Positions 52,722-62,617 of a stretch of 64,000 nucleotides of DNA are shown one piece after another. Source of the DNA: Myxococcus sp. CA023 (GTDB lineage: Bacteria; Myxococcota; Myxococcia; Myxococcales; Myxococcaceae). Where the stretch lies: contig NZ_JAAEAH010000045.1 of assembly GCF_010998615.1 (NCBI RefSeq), positions 1 through 64,000 of the forward strand. The letters run 5' to 3'. A model generated the notes under the pieces. The model was not told the origin of the DNA. It saw nothing but the letters and a program-made list of their open reading frames with translations, and made no database searches. Position numbers and translations under genes: made by a program. The number at the start of each line of letters is the position of its first letter. Within the stretch, counting starts at the first letter, position 1.

Positions 52722-55700
52722 TTACCAGGGAGCTACCGCGAAAACGAGGTCGTCGCTTTCATCATAGGCACCCGTCGAGCAAATCGACGGACTCCCTCGA
52801 AAGCGAAAGTTTGCTCGAATCGCCTGCCGGCGTCCTGGCGGCAACGTCATCGTTGTTGTCATCGTATGGGGACCCCGTGCGACCGCTGGCGTCGTGCTCA
52901 TGAGCGACCAGACGGGGTTGTCCGCGTCGGGTGCATGATAGACGTCGAGGAAATCTCCCTTTCCCCAGGCATATACATCCACGACGATGTTCACCAGGTC
53001 TCCCTCGAACAGGGGGCCTCGATTCACGGTCTCAACCCAGATGCGCTCGACAGACTCTTCGGCATGAAAGACTCCAGTCGTCCCATCGGGGCAACTGCCT
53101 GCAAGGGTGTTCGGCGTATTCAGTTCAGGGCCCAAGGGGCCACGTCCCACCAGCAAGTCGCCAGAGTCACATACAGACTCGGTCCGCAGGCAAGTCGGCG
53201 CCTGATAGGTCTCGTTGTAGCGCGCCTCTCCCCCCAGGCCGATGTTGTCTACCTCGACGATCAGTTCCTCGGACACATGCGTGTTTTCGCTCGCATCCCA
53301 CGCTCGGGCAGTGATTGCGTGGGAGCCATTCGAAACAGTCGTGGTGTCCCAGTGGATATAATAGGGGTAGGTATCGTCTTGCCCGACGACGGCACCATCG
53401 ACCAGGAACTCAACCCGGGTGACGCCCAGGTTGTCTTGCGCGGAGGCCTGCAGGAAGATTTCTCCCCAGACGACATCTCCGCTCCTGGGCCAATCCATCG
53501 TGGCGTGTGGAGGCGCCTCGTCCTTGATGACGAATACGCCCCACGTCACCGACGACGTGTTTCCCGCGGCGTCATGGGACATCGCGCCCATGATGTGGAG
53601 CCCTGGAGTCAGCGTTCGGGTGTCCCACAGAAACACGTACGGCGCGGTGTTCCGGGTCGCGATGACCTGATAGTCGACCGAAAAATCGACCCGAACGACT
53701 GCGCGATTGTCCGTGGCTTCGACGGTGACTGGAACGAGCCCGGTGACGTACGCTCCCGCCGAGGGTGCCGTGATTACGACGGTGGGAGACTGCCAGTCAT
53801 TCGTGACAGTGATGTTCACGGGGGCGGAGGTCGTGACGTTGCCGGCTGCGTCATATGCGCGAGCGAGAAGCGTCCTGGGCCCATTATATCCCCACGTCGC
53901 TCGGGTGTTCCACGCGAAGGTCCATGGCGCCGAAGTGACGGTCGTCTGCAGTGCCCCGTTCACCAGGAACTCAACCTTGGTGACACCCTTGTCGTCATGG
54001 GCATTCGCGACCAGTGTGACGACGCCTTCGACCGTTGCGCCATCCGTGGGTGCGGTGAGCGCTACCGTAGGGGGGGCCTGGTCGTTATCGACCTCGATTT
54101 CGATGAACTGTGAAGCTTCGTTCCCCTGCCGGTCGATGGCGGTCACTGTCAGGACATGCGCGCCATTGGAAACCAGGCGCGAATCCCAATGCGCCTCGTA
54201 GGGAGCGAAGCTGTCCGCCGCGAAAGGGGGCCCTCCATCGAGTGAGAAGTCGACCCGGGGTGGGGCGTCATTGTCCGAAGCTGTTACCCTGATCGTTACC
54301 ATTCCCGACACGACGGCCCCATTGGCGGGCGCAGTCAATGTGATGACGGGGGGAGTAATGTCGTTGTAGACATAGACGGTTGATGTCGTCTCGGCGGAGC
54401 GACCGGCATGGTCGTATGCCCTGGCTTTCAGTGTCACTGCCTTCGCCGCGGGGCCCGTCTGGAAGAGGCGGGAGTCCCAGGACACCACGTACGGTTCTGT
54501 CGTCACGACTCCCTGAGGAACGTCGCCGGCGAAGAACTCGACCCGTTGCGTACCGACATCATCGAAAGTCGCCGCGGTGATATTCCATACACCATGTAAC
54601 GTCATGTGCGACGCAGGCGAGGTGATCGCTACTTGCGGCGGGCGGGTGTCGTTACGAATAGTAATCGTTGCGTCCGTGGTATTGCCAACGGCATCGAAAG
54701 CCCGCGCAATCACGGTGTGAACCCCTTCGATGGCCAGGGTCGCCTCGTACGGCGGTGTCGTGTCCGTCGCTCGGGCCACGGTGCCAACGATGAACTGGAC
54801 CTGGGTGACCCCTGTTTCATCGCTGGCCCCGGCGACGACATGGTATTGCCCGGTGAAGAATGCGTTGGGCTCGGGTTCGATGAACCAGACAGACGGCCTG
54901 GGGTTTGACTCAACCGAGACCGTCGCCGACGTGCCGACATTCCCCTTGGTGTCATACGCCCTGGCAAATACGGTGTGGGGGCCCGCACTTGCATCCCAAG
55001 TGAATGTGTATGGGGCCGTCGTGGCTGTTCCAACCAAGGCGCCATCGCCGTAGAACTCGACCCGCTCGACCCCCACGTTGTCAGTTGCGCTCGCCGTCAG
55101 GGTGATGGTTTGAGGCACGATGGTGCCTGCCCGAGGCGAGGTCAGCGTGACGGTCGGCGGAGTCGTATCTTGAGGTGCAGGCCCCACTGCGAATGCGAGG
55201 TCGTCATGATCGATGGTCGATTGCGCGATTCCCGCACAGGGCGTCGGGCTTGAATTGGTGGACGTGACGCGGCCGCGAATCGCCTGGAGCGCCCCTTCTG
55301 GCAGGATGAAGGTTGTACTGACGATCTGACTCCCCGACCACGCGGGATAGAGCGTCGTGACGTATGTCCACGTCGGCTCGTTCGCGTTGGGGGCGTGGTA
55401 CAATTCAAGCCGGGTCCAATACGAACTCGATGCGTAAAGGATGGCATCAATCTTGACGGGCTTGTTGGCGGCCATCGGCGTTCCGTCGAGGGTCGAGACC
55501 GACAAGGACTCCAATGAGTCGCTAGAAAGATAGACGCCCCCGCTTCCGTCAATGCAGGAGCCCTTGATCGTGTTTGGCGCGTTGAGCTCCGGCCCTACAG
55601 AGCCGCGTCCTCTGAGGAGCGTGCCTGAACTGCACAGGCTATCCACCGAGCCACACCAGGGCACCCTGAGCGAACTGTTGTAGGTCGCAGTCAGTCCGGA

Positions 55701-55802
55701 GCGTGCCACGCCCTCGGCTGGGTCGGTAATCACCCCAGATGCTTCGTTCCCACATCCCAAAATGGAGAACACCCAGAACAATAAGGACAAACGTGAATTC
55801 AA
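52722..55802 (-). CDS. Ig-repeat lipoprotein with paired terminal domains
   Basis: The product has about 1026 residues from a TTG at 55802 with AGGGGGGAG before it; a TTG at 55835 is an alternative. The signal LLFWVFSILGC gives lipid Cys17. Seven Ig-like domains of the Big_7 kind follow one another (TPPTVTLTSPRAGTIV, VERVEFYGDGALVG, HTVFARAYDTKGN patterns). They are bracketed by two related domains of about 150 residues, each with a TYN/NET start, LLxGRGxxGPELNxPNTxxGSCxDG, LELYHAPNANEP or LDVYHAPDADNP, and an end in DDLAFAVGP or DDLVFAVAP. Base composition is visibly less G+C-rich than its neighbours, suggesting acquisition by transfer. Confidence 0.75.
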   Translation of the reverse strand: MNSRLSLLFWVFSILGCGNEASGVITDPAEGVARSGLTATYNSSLRVPWCGSVDSLCSSGTLLRGRGSVGPELNAPNTIKGSCIDGSGGVYLSSDSLESLSVSTLDGTPMAANKPVKIDAILYASSSYWTRLELYHAPNANEPTWTYVTTLYPAWSGSQIVSTTFILPEGALQAIRGRVTSTNSSPTPCAGIAQSTIDHDDLAFAVGPAPQDTTPPTVTLTSPRAGTIVPQTITLTASATDNVGVERVEFYGDGALVGTATTAPYTFTWDASAGPHTVFARAYDTKGNVGTSATVSVESNPRPSVWFIEPEPNAFFTGQYHVVAGASDETGVTQVQFIVGTVARATDTTPPYEATLAIEGVHTVIARAFDAVGNTTDATITIRNDTRPPQVAITSPASHMTLHGVWNITAATFDDVGTQRVEFFAGDVPQGVVTTEPYVVSWDSRLFQTGPAAKAVTLKARAYDHAGRSAETTSTVYVYNDITPPVITLTAPANGAVVSGMVTIRVTASDNDAPPRVDFSLDGGPPFAADSFAPYEAHWDSRLVSNGAHVLTVTAIDRQGNEASQFIEIEVDNDQAPPTVALTAPTDGATVEGVVTLVANAHDDKGVTKVEFLVNGALQTTVTSAPWTFAWNTRATWGYNGPRTLLARAYDAAGNVTTSAPVNITVTNDWQSPTVVITAPSAGAYVTGLVPVTVEATDNRAVVRVDFSVDYQVIATRNTAPYVFLWDTRTLTPGLHIMGAMSHDAAGNTSSVTWGVFVIKDEAPPHATMDWPRSGDVVWGEIFLQASAQDNLGVTRVEFLVDGAVVGQDDTYPYYIHWDTTTVSNGSHAITARAWDASENTHVSEELIVEVDNIGLGGEARYNETYQAPTCLRTESVCDSGDLLVGRGPLGPELNTPNTLAGSCPDGTTGVFHAEESVERIWVETVNRGPLFEGDLVNIVVDVYAWGKGDFLDVYHAPDADNPVWSLMSTTPAVARGPHTMTTTMTLPPGRRQAIRANFRFRGSPSICSTGAYDESDDLVFAVAPW

Positions 55803-56031
55803 ACTCCCCCCTCTGACGCGCTCATCCCAAGACAATAGATCGACCTGTCAGGGCTGCCAAATGCAATTGCTTGATGGTGCCAGCGCTGGATCGGATGGGC
55901 TGAGCCTCTGCACTCGGCGTCTGCCTGGACGTGCACCGGCAGCGGCCGGATTCATCCCACTCGCCTCTGACGGCTTCGGCTCCGCGCCCGCTTCGAGAAC
56001 TGAGAGGGCCTCAGCTTCGCCCCCGGCGCCG

Positions 56032-56496
56032 TCACGCGCGCAGGTACGCGAGCATGGCGTCTTTTCCACCCGTGGCCAGCACGAACGGGGTGCCCGGTGC
56101 GATGAGGCCCTTGCGTGCCGCGACACCATCCACCGCATCCTGTGCGTGGGTGAGCTGCATGCCAGCTCCACCTCCGCCGAGGACGAGGGGCGCCCCCATC
56201 TTCAGGTCGAGCACCACCACCCGGCGTCGAGCGGGCCGGGGCTCCGCCATGTCCACGACGACGAAGTCTCCCGCGAAGCGGCGCTGGTCACAGCGGAAGA
56301 CCCACAGGTTCCGCTTGCGACTGAGCAGCTCTCGCACGAAGGGTTTCTCGTCGCTCTTCAATGCGTAGCGCTCTGAGAGGAGGGCGGCGGTGGAGAGCGG
56401 ATAGCCCTCCTCCTTGGCGAGGAGCAGCGCCCACGGGTTCGCATGCCGGAGCAGCGGCAGCGAGATGGGAAGGACGATGGGCGGATCGCGAGGCAT
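56032..56496 (-). CDS. Conserved-looking hypothetical protein
   Basis: The product has 154 residues from the ATG at 56496 and no signal peptide. It is an alpha/beta protein with a basic centre (LLSRKRNLWVFRCDQRRFAGDFVVVDM) and a Gly-rich stretch (VLGGGGAGMQLTHAQDAV), ending in GGKDAMLAYLRA. I recognise no family. It is divergent from the broken TetR gene, so it may once have been regulated by it. Confidence 0.65.
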   Translation of the reverse strand: MPRDPPIVLPISLPLLRHANPWALLLAKEEGYPLSTAALLSERYALKSDEKPFVRELLSRKRNLWVFRCDQRRFAGDFVVVDMAEPRPARRRVVVLDLKMGAPLVLGGGGAGMQLTHAQDAVDGVAARKGLIAPGTPFVLATGGKDAMLAYLRA

Positions 56497-56576
56497 CCGT
56501 GGGCGTGCTCGACGAGCGGGGGCGCTCGTTTAGGACAGACATTTGAACATCTCGCCGCGATGTCGGTCCAATCCAT

Positions 56577-56590
56577 TGACCAACCGGTCA
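56577..56590. promoter_or_regulatory. TetR-type operator palindrome
   Basis: TGACC (56577-56581), AACC, GGTCA (56586-56590) form a perfect inverted repeat, and flanking bases give TTGACCAACCGGTCAGTTA. This matches the usual TetR/AcrR operator style. It lies between the divergent hypothetical gene and the TetR remnant. Confidence 0.6.
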
Positions 56591-56637
56591 GTTATCAATG
56601 GTGCCAGGGCCATTCTCTCGGAGCGAATGGCGGGTCC

Positions 56638-57110
56638 ATGTCTCCCAGGGTAGTGGAGCAGAACCGGCAGATGCGCGAGCGCTCCAGCGAAGTCATCCGG
56701 TGTCCATCGCGGAGATCGCGAAGCGCGCGGGTGTCTCCAAGGGGCTCATCTACAACTACTACCGGAGCAAGGATGCGCTACGACGCTCCGGGGAGGCGCT
56801 CGCCCCTGAATTCACGCGCATCATGGGCCAGTTCATCGCGCTGTTCGCTGAGTCGGACAGCGAGGCCCCTCGGATGGATGCCCTGGTCCTCCAGTCGGCC
56901 CTGGGGTTGCTCGTGAAGGCGCATGACGAGCCCTTCCCGAGCGAAGCCATCAAGAAACGCGCTCCATTCACAGGAACTCTCCGACTTCGAGGAGACGCGA
57001 AACGTGCCCATACGCGGGGAAGGCGGCGTCAGCTCGCTCCTGCGCTGAGGGGCAATGCGCCGGGCGCCAAGCGGGCGGTGGGGAACTGGCGCTATGCTGC
57101 TGCATCATGA
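56638..57110 (+). pseudogene. Broken TetR/AcrR-family regulator gene
   Basis: The start MSPRVVEQNRQMRERSSEVIR (56638-56700) is a normal TetR N-terminus. The helix-turn-helix VSIAEIAKRAGVSKGLIYNYYRSKDAL is in a different frame from about 56700 on. The usual AALELFAEKG-like segment between them is missing, so an internal deletion has removed about 10 codons and shifted the frame. The ligand-binding part (FTRIMGQFIALFAESDSEAPRM, LQSALGLLVKAHDEPF) degenerates into a basic, non-homologous end. The frame overlaps the start of the next gene. Confidence 0.75.
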
Positions 57111-60100
57111 TCTGCCAAGCCTGCGCTCGGCTCCGTGACGTGGCCTTGGGGGCCATGTGTCAGGAGTGCGGTGCCCCGCTCGTGCCCGCCACCGAGCCGA
57201 ATCTCGACGCACTCGTCAGGGAGACCCTGCGTCGTCACATCGAAGGCTGGCAGGCCAGCGCGCTCATCGACGTCGTCACCGCGACCCGGCTCGCCGAGTC
57301 CCTCGCGCCTGGCGCGGACGGCCTTCACCCCGAAAGGCCGAAGGCCGAGGAGGGCGAGCAGGCCCCCGCCCAGGACTTCTTCGAAGCGGTAGCTGTCCCT
57401 CCCGTGGACGCGGCGACCCGCGCGGAAGCCTGGGCCGATGGTGTCGCGACCTCGCTTCGCGACGGGGGAGAATGGCGGCTATGGGGCTGGGGCGCTGCGC
57501 TCGCGCGCTCGTTGGACGAAGCCGCGAAGGCGGAGCGGGAGCAGAGAGCGCGCAAGCGTCGAGGGCTCCGGCCTGACTCGGAGGCGGGGGATGACGACCT
57601 GGGCGCGGCGCTGGATTCCGGGCAGACGTACTTCGACCGGGGTGCATCAGGCCCGCTCAGCGGAGGGCTCGAGGCCGTCGTGGCGCTCGATGCACGGCCG
57701 GAGAGCGCGCCCCGGTTCCAGGAATTCATCTGGTGGTTCCTTGGCGCGATGCTGGTGCTGGGCGGCTCGCTCATGGGCGTGCGCGAGGCCTGGCAGGCGC
57801 TCGGCGGCGTTCCGCGCCAGCTCCTCGTCACGGGCGCTCTGTGGGGATACCACGCGGGCTTCATCGGGCTCGGTGTGTTCCTGTCCCGGCGCTCCATGCC
57901 GGTGGGGCGTGTGCTCTCGGGCATTGGCCTCGCGTTGCTCCCCGTCGCCTTCATCGCGCTGTCGTCGCTGTTCGTCCTGTCCCCTGGGTTCGGTGCCGCG
58001 GTGGCGCTTGGCGCCGCCGCGCTGGGCATGGTGCCGCTGAGGTCGGCGGGACGTCTGCTGCATGGCACCTCCGCCGCGGCCCTGGGGTTGGCGCTCCTGC
58101 CCTCCCTGTTCGCGGGGCTTCCACTAATGGCGCTCGAGGACGCGCCCTGGCTGCGCACGCTCTGTGCCTCCGTGGGTGTCATGGCCCTGACCGCCACGGT
58201 ATGGCGCGCACGGAAGGCGACGGAGGGAAACACGGCGCTCGTCAGCGCGTGCGCCGCGCTCTATGGCGCGCTGTGGCTCGCCGCCTTCTGTGTGGTGAGC
58301 GCACCGTCGGGCTTCGACGCCCTGGAGCCAGGTAGCGCCCTGTTCGCGGGCCTCACGCTGTGGGCCCAGGCATTGGCCACCGTCATCGCCGTGGCCGCGA
58401 CCACTGACTCCGCGCGCGAGGCCCATCCGCGCGTGAGTCCGGTGCTGGAGATTGTGGCCTACGCGGTGCTCGCCAGTGGCGCGGTCGTGGGCGCGCTGGG
58501 CGCGCTCTCCAGCGAGCCCGGAGGGGACTTCCAGGTCGACCTGGCCTCGGCGCTCGCGCCACTCATCGCGGCGGGTGTCTTCTTCCTGCTGGAGCCACGG
58601 CGGCGGGCCCTGGTCCACCTCATGGTGATGACGACGCTCCTCGCGGGAGCCTTGTTCGCTCGCACGCAGGCGCCGACGGAGCCGGGCTGGTGGGTATTCG
58701 GCGGCACGGTGGCGACCGCGGGCTTGATGCTCCTGGCGCGTTGGAGTGCTTTTCCGGGCCTGCGTATCCGCCTGCTCGCCTGGACCATCCTTGGGTCGCT
58801 GGTGGCAATGCCCCTGGTGAGCCAGGTGGGCAGCGCCGCCTCGCCGTGGCCTCAGGTGCTGACGGGGCTGGTCATCGCTGGGGCCGCGCACGTTGCTGGC
58901 GGCTGGCGCTGGCGGGGCTTGCACTACCTGGGCGGCGTGGGCCTTCTCTTCGGTGTGCTCGCCTTCGCCGAGGGGACCCCGGCGTTGGAGGGAAGCTGGG
59001 GCCGGCTGGCGGTCTTCGCGCTTGTGAGTGGACTCTACGGTGTCGCGGGGCTCGTGCAGGGCGCGTGGGCGCAGCCCGTGTCGCGAAGGGACGGGCTGCT
59101 GCCCCTGGATGACCTCGCTCTCAGTCTGGCCGCGGCGGGAGTCCTCCTGGCCGTGGATTCCTCTCCGAGCGCTCCGGACCTGCTCGTGTCAGCCACGGGG
59201 CTGTCAGCCCGTGTGCTCTCCGCGCTTCCCACGGCCGTGGTCACGGCCTGGTTGCTGCTGCGTGTCCGGCGGGATGGCAGCAGGCTCGTCGGGTTCCTCG
59301 TGGCCTCGGGGCTCGCGCTCGCGGTCTCCCAGGTGATGGGCACCGTCTCCGACTTCGAATCTCCGCGAGCCGCCCTGGTCGCAGCGTCATTGGCGCTCGG
59401 CTTCGCGGCCTTCTCCGCGCTGCGCGGCCGCACTCCGCTGGATGCCGCGGACACCGCTGCCGGGCGCGAGGGCCGGAGGATGTTCGACCTCTTCAGGTTG
59501 CCGCTCGGTGCGCGGGGGCTGCCGCTCTTCACGGATGGTTTCGCCACGGCGGCGCTGGTGCAGACGGTCATCGCCGCGCTCACGCTGGCCGGGTGGCTGG
59601 CCAGGCCCACGGATGCCGAGCGCGCCACGTGCCTGCTCGCGGCCGGTCTGCTCCTCCTGGTCGCGCTGGTGGCCTTCGTGTCGCGTGGATTCGAGTCCTG
59701 GCACCTGCGCGGCTCGGTGGTGACGCTCGCGTCGCTGGGCGCGCTCATCGCGCTCACCGCTCTGCTCAACCGCGCGGGCCGGCCGTCGCCGCCGGACGTC
59801 GCTGCCCTGCGGACCTCGCTCATCGGCATCGCGCTCTGGGGCGTCGCGCTGGCGACACGGCGCTTCGGGCCCTGGGTCGCCGGGCTTTTGGAGAAGCCTC
59901 GTCACGGCAAGCTCTACCACTGGGTTCCCCATCTGGGCGTGGCGGTCCTCGCATGTGTGCTCCTGAAAGGCGCGCTCCTCGTCGGCCTGCCCCGGCCGTC
60001 CCGTGCGCTGGCCCTCATTCCGCCCCTGATGTTGCTGGGGCCCGCGGTGTTGATGTTGCTGCTCTCCGTGTCCGCGCGCTTGGTACGGCTCGCGAGCGTG

Positions 60101-62116
60101 GGGCTCTGGCTCGGCCTGCCCGGTGCGGCGCTCTGGGCCGCGAGGCAGTCGCTGCTCGGGCCCAGGCTCACGCACGCGTGGTCGTCCGAAGGCGGGTGGG
60201 TGCGCATCGGCGCCGAGTCCCTGCACTGGCTCGATAAGGACGCGTGGCTCGCACCAGGGGACACGGTGTTCCTGCTGTGGCAGCGGGCTTTCGCGGGCAT
60301 CGCCGCCGCGGGGCTCGTCTATGCCGTTGCCTCGCTCCGGGGGCTGCCCGATTCCTTCCAGCGGCTGTTGCAGCGCCATTCGGTCATCAGTGTGGGCGTG
60401 GTCTTCGTCGCGGCCCTCTTCCAGCCCGGGCTCACGGCGGCAGGCCTGGTCTGCATCGCCGGTCTGGTGCTGTTCCTCGGGGGGGCCAGGGCGCAGGGAC
60501 GCGGTGTCCTTGGCGCGAGCATTCTCTTGTTGGTCCACGCGTTGGCGCACCGTGAGGACATCTTCGAGGTGTGGCCCGGCCCGGTGCTCGCGCTGGTGGG
60601 GCTGGCGGTGGTGACACTGGGGCCGTCGATTGTCCGGCGCAGGGGCTTGTCCGAGAGCGCCGCTCGCATGCGCATCCACCAGGCCAGCGCCATCTATCTG
60701 TTGGCAGCGCTCGTGTACGCGTTGGCGACGAATGGAACGCCGTCGTCGACGCTCGCCGCGCTCAACCTCCTGGGGGAGCTGCTGCTGAGCATGGGCGGGA
60801 GCTGGATGGTCTCTCCCGCGTTGCCTGTGACACTGGCGCTCGTCGCCGCGTCGGTGCTCGTGGCGGCTTTCCAGTGGAAGGGCACGCTCGCCTCGCTCGT
60901 CGCGACGCTGGGGGCCTGGGTGGTGGGCGGCACATTCGTCGCCTCACTCATGGCCTTCCTTTCGATTCGCGCGAGTCTGGTCGGCCCGTGGCTGCGTTAT
61001 GGCTCGCTCTTCATCCTCCATGGCGCGGCCCTGTCCCTGGCCGCCTCCGTGGGCGTGCTGGCCCTCCATGCCACCCAGGAGTGGGTGCGGAGGCGCCGGC
61101 CGGACGTCGCGGGCGGCCTGTCGTGGGGACGCGACACAGGGCTCGTGGTGAGTGGGCTGATGCTCGCGGCTCTGGCGGTGGGGGGCTCCACCTCCGGCGG
61201 CGCTCTTCCGCTGGCCATCGCCTCCATTGGCATCCTGGTGTTGGTGGCGCTGCACTGCGCTTGGAGCCAGCACACTGGCCGGCACGTCTACTTCGTGCAG
61301 ACAGCGGTGGTCGGCGTCTACGCCCTGGTGCGCAATCTGTATGCACCGGGCCTGCGCGCCGAGCACGACGCATTCTTCGCGCTGGCCCTGGGCTTCATCC
61401 TGGTGGGCGTGACGGTGCTGGCCCGGCGGGCGGGCGTTCAGCCCGTGGAGGCAGCCACCCGGCGCTTCGCGGCACTGCTGCCCATGGGCATGGCGCTGGT
61501 GCTGCCGGGCGAGGCGACGCAGGAGGCGGCACTGCTCGCGGGGGGCTCCGGACTCCTGTACGCGACGCTGGGCGCGGTGGAGCGCAGCCGGCTGTTCGGT
61601 GCGTTCGCCGCGGCCGCGTGCAACTTCGCGCTGCTCATCTCCGCGCTGGCCTTTGGCCTGGAGGGTTTGGAAATCTACCTGGCGCCCATGGGTTTGCTGT
61701 TGTTGATGCTGGGCCAGCTCTTCACGGAGAGCCTGCCGCACGCCGCGCGCAACACGGTGCGAATCCTCGGGGGCTTGTTGCTGTATGTGCCCGCGGCGGC
61801 GCGCATGGCGGTCCAGGTGGGCCAGTCTCCCGACGGTACGTATGCGCTCGTCTTTGGCGGGGTGTGTCTGCTCGGCGTGGTGGCGGGCATGGTGTTCCAG
61901 ATTCGCGCCTACCTGGCGTTGGGGACCTTGTTCCTCACGCTAGACGTCGCGGCCACGCTGCTCGACGCTGGGCTGAGGGACCACCGCATCGGCTTCCTGG
62001 TGATGACGCTCACCGGGCTCACACTCATTGGCGGGCGCGTCCTGACGACGTTGAAGCGTCAGGAGTGGGAGCTGCTCGTGCGGCGGGTCCGCGTCCAGCT
62101 TCGCGGCTGGGATTGA
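57107..62116 (+). CDS. Giant polytopic membrane protein with an N-terminal zinc ribbon
   Basis: The product has 1669 residues. A CxxC-x11-CxxC zinc ribbon (Cys3, Cys6, Cys18, Cys21) is followed by a charged cytoplasmic stretch (30-200). From about residue 205 to the end there are several dozen hydrophobic helices rich in Leu, Ala, Val and Gly (FLGAMLVLGGSLMGV, GVLSRRSMPVGRVLSGIGLALLPVAF and many more), broken by short Arg-rich loops. No transport or enzyme signature is visible. The layout resembles large DUF2157-like membrane proteins, but this is only a similarity of form. A decayed copy of its C-terminal part lies at 62618-62796. Confidence 0.8.
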   Translation: MICQACARLRDVALGAMCQECGAPLVPATEPNLDALVRETLRRHIEGWQASALIDVVTATRLAESLAPGADGLHPERPKAEEGEQAPAQDFFEAVAVPPVDAATRAEAWADGVATSLRDGGEWRLWGWGAALARSLDEAAKAEREQRARKRRGLRPDSEAGDDDLGAALDSGQTYFDRGASGPLSGGLEAVVALDARPESAPRFQEFIWWFLGAMLVLGGSLMGVREAWQALGGVPRQLLVTGALWGYHAGFIGLGVFLSRRSMPVGRVLSGIGLALLPVAFIALSSLFVLSPGFGAAVALGAAALGMVPLRSAGRLLHGTSAAALGLALLPSLFAGLPLMALEDAPWLRTLCASVGVMALTATVWRARKATEGNTALVSACAALYGALWLAAFCVVSAPSGFDALEPGSALFAGLTLWAQALATVIAVAATTDSAREAHPRVSPVLEIVAYAVLASGAVVGALGALSSEPGGDFQVDLASALAPLIAAGVFFLLEPRRRALVHLMVMTTLLAGALFARTQAPTEPGWWVFGGTVATAGLMLLARWSAFPGLRIRLLAWTILGSLVAMPLVSQVGSAASPWPQVLTGLVIAGAAHVAGGWRWRGLHYLGGVGLLFGVLAFAEGTPALEGSWGRLAVFALVSGLYGVAGLVQGAWAQPVSRRDGLLPLDDLALSLAAAGVLLAVDSSPSAPDLLVSATGLSARVLSALPTAVVTAWLLLRVRRDGSRLVGFLVASGLALAVSQVMGTVSDFESPRAALVAASLALGFAAFSALRGRTPLDAADTAAGREGRRMFDLFRLPLGARGLPLFTDGFATAALVQTVIAALTLAGWLARPTDAERATCLLAAGLLLLVALVAFVSRGFESWHLRGSVVTLASLGALIALTALLNRAGRPSPPDVAALRTSLIGIALWGVALATRRFGPWVAGLLEKPRHGKLYHWVPHLGVAVLACVLLKGALLVGLPRPSRALALIPPLMLLGPAVLMLLLSVSARLVRLASVGLWLGLPGAALWAARQSLLGPRLTHAWSSEGGWVRIGAESLHWLDKDAWLAPGDTVFLLWQRAFAGIAAAGLVYAVASLRGLPDSFQRLLQRHSVISVGVVFVAALFQPGLTAAGLVCIAGLVLFLGGARAQGRGVLGASILLLVHALAHREDIFEVWPGPVLALVGLAVVTLGPSIVRRRGLSESAARMRIHQASAIYLLAALVYALATNGTPSSTLAALNLLGELLLSMGGSWMVSPALPVTLALVAASVLVAAFQWKGTLASLVATLGAWVVGGTFVASLMAFLSIRASLVGPWLRYGSLFILHGAALSLAASVGVLALHATQEWVRRRRPDVAGGLSWGRDTGLVVSGLMLAALAVGGSTSGGALPLAIASIGILVLVALHCAWSQHTGRHVYFVQTAVVGVYALVRNLYAPGLRAEHDAFFALALGFILVGVTVLARRAGVQPVEAATRRFAALLPMGMALVLPGEATQEAALLAGGSGLLYATLGAVERSRLFGAFAAAACNFALLISALAFGLEGLEIYLAPMGLLLLMLGQLFTESLPHAARNTVRILGGLLLYVPAAARMAVQVGQSPDGTYALVFGGVCLLGVVAGMVFQIRAYLALGTLFLTLDVAATLLDAGLRDHRIGFLVMTLTGLTLIGGRVLTTLKRQEWELLVRRVRVQLRGWD

Positions 62117-62216
62117 GCGCGCGGGTGGCGACCCAAGCCCCGGGCTCCCTGCGGACCCTGCGCCGGTGGGGAGCTGGGGGCGTCACCGACGTCGGTCCCT
62201 GGGATGCTTGCGCCGG

Positions 62217-62540
62217 CTACTTGAAGCAAAGGGTGATCGTGGTCAGCATGTCTGTTCGCTTGACCCATTCGACTGCCCTGCAGGTCTCGCCGGAACCGCA
62301 GCCGTCATCGTCCTGGCAGCGGCGGTGACACTGGCGGTCGCCCTTCTCCGCCTGGCAGTAGAGCTCTTCGTTGGGGGCGGGCGGGCCACAGACCTGGCTG
62401 ACGTAGCACTCCTCGTCGGCGTTTGCGCACGCGTCGGTGAAGGAGCAGGCCGCGAGCGAGGAATTCGGTAGATGGGACGGATCGTCTCCGCAGCCAGCGG
62501 AGACCAGGAGGCAGAGCAGGCTCATCAGTGACAGTCGCAT
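62217..62540 (-). CDS. Small Cys-rich lipoprotein
   Basis: The product has 107 residues from the ATG at 62540 (signal MRLSLMSLLCLLVSAGC, Cys17). The mature part has ten further cysteines in short modules (CSFTDACANADEECYVSQVCG; CHRRCQDDDGCGSGETC), similar in style to the disulfide modules in the 44223 gene product. It lies between the giant membrane protein gene and the decayed copy of its end. Confidence 0.7.
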   Translation of the reverse strand: MRLSLMSLLCLLVSAGCGDDPSHLPNSSLAACSFTDACANADEECYVSQVCGPPAPNEELYCQAEKGDRQCHRRCQDDDGCGSGETCRAVEWVKRTDMLTTITLCFK

Positions 62541-62617
62541 GGGGCCTTGGGAAAGGGTGAGGCGTTTCCCCAAGTATACGATAGGCGAATGGTGCGGGCC
62601 ATCAACGCCCCACAGGC

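Noticed and set aside
60571-62328. 585-codon alternative frame inside the giant membrane protein gene
   Set aside because: It is rich in Gly, Arg and Ala without hydrophobic periodicity, while the main frame has clear membrane helices.
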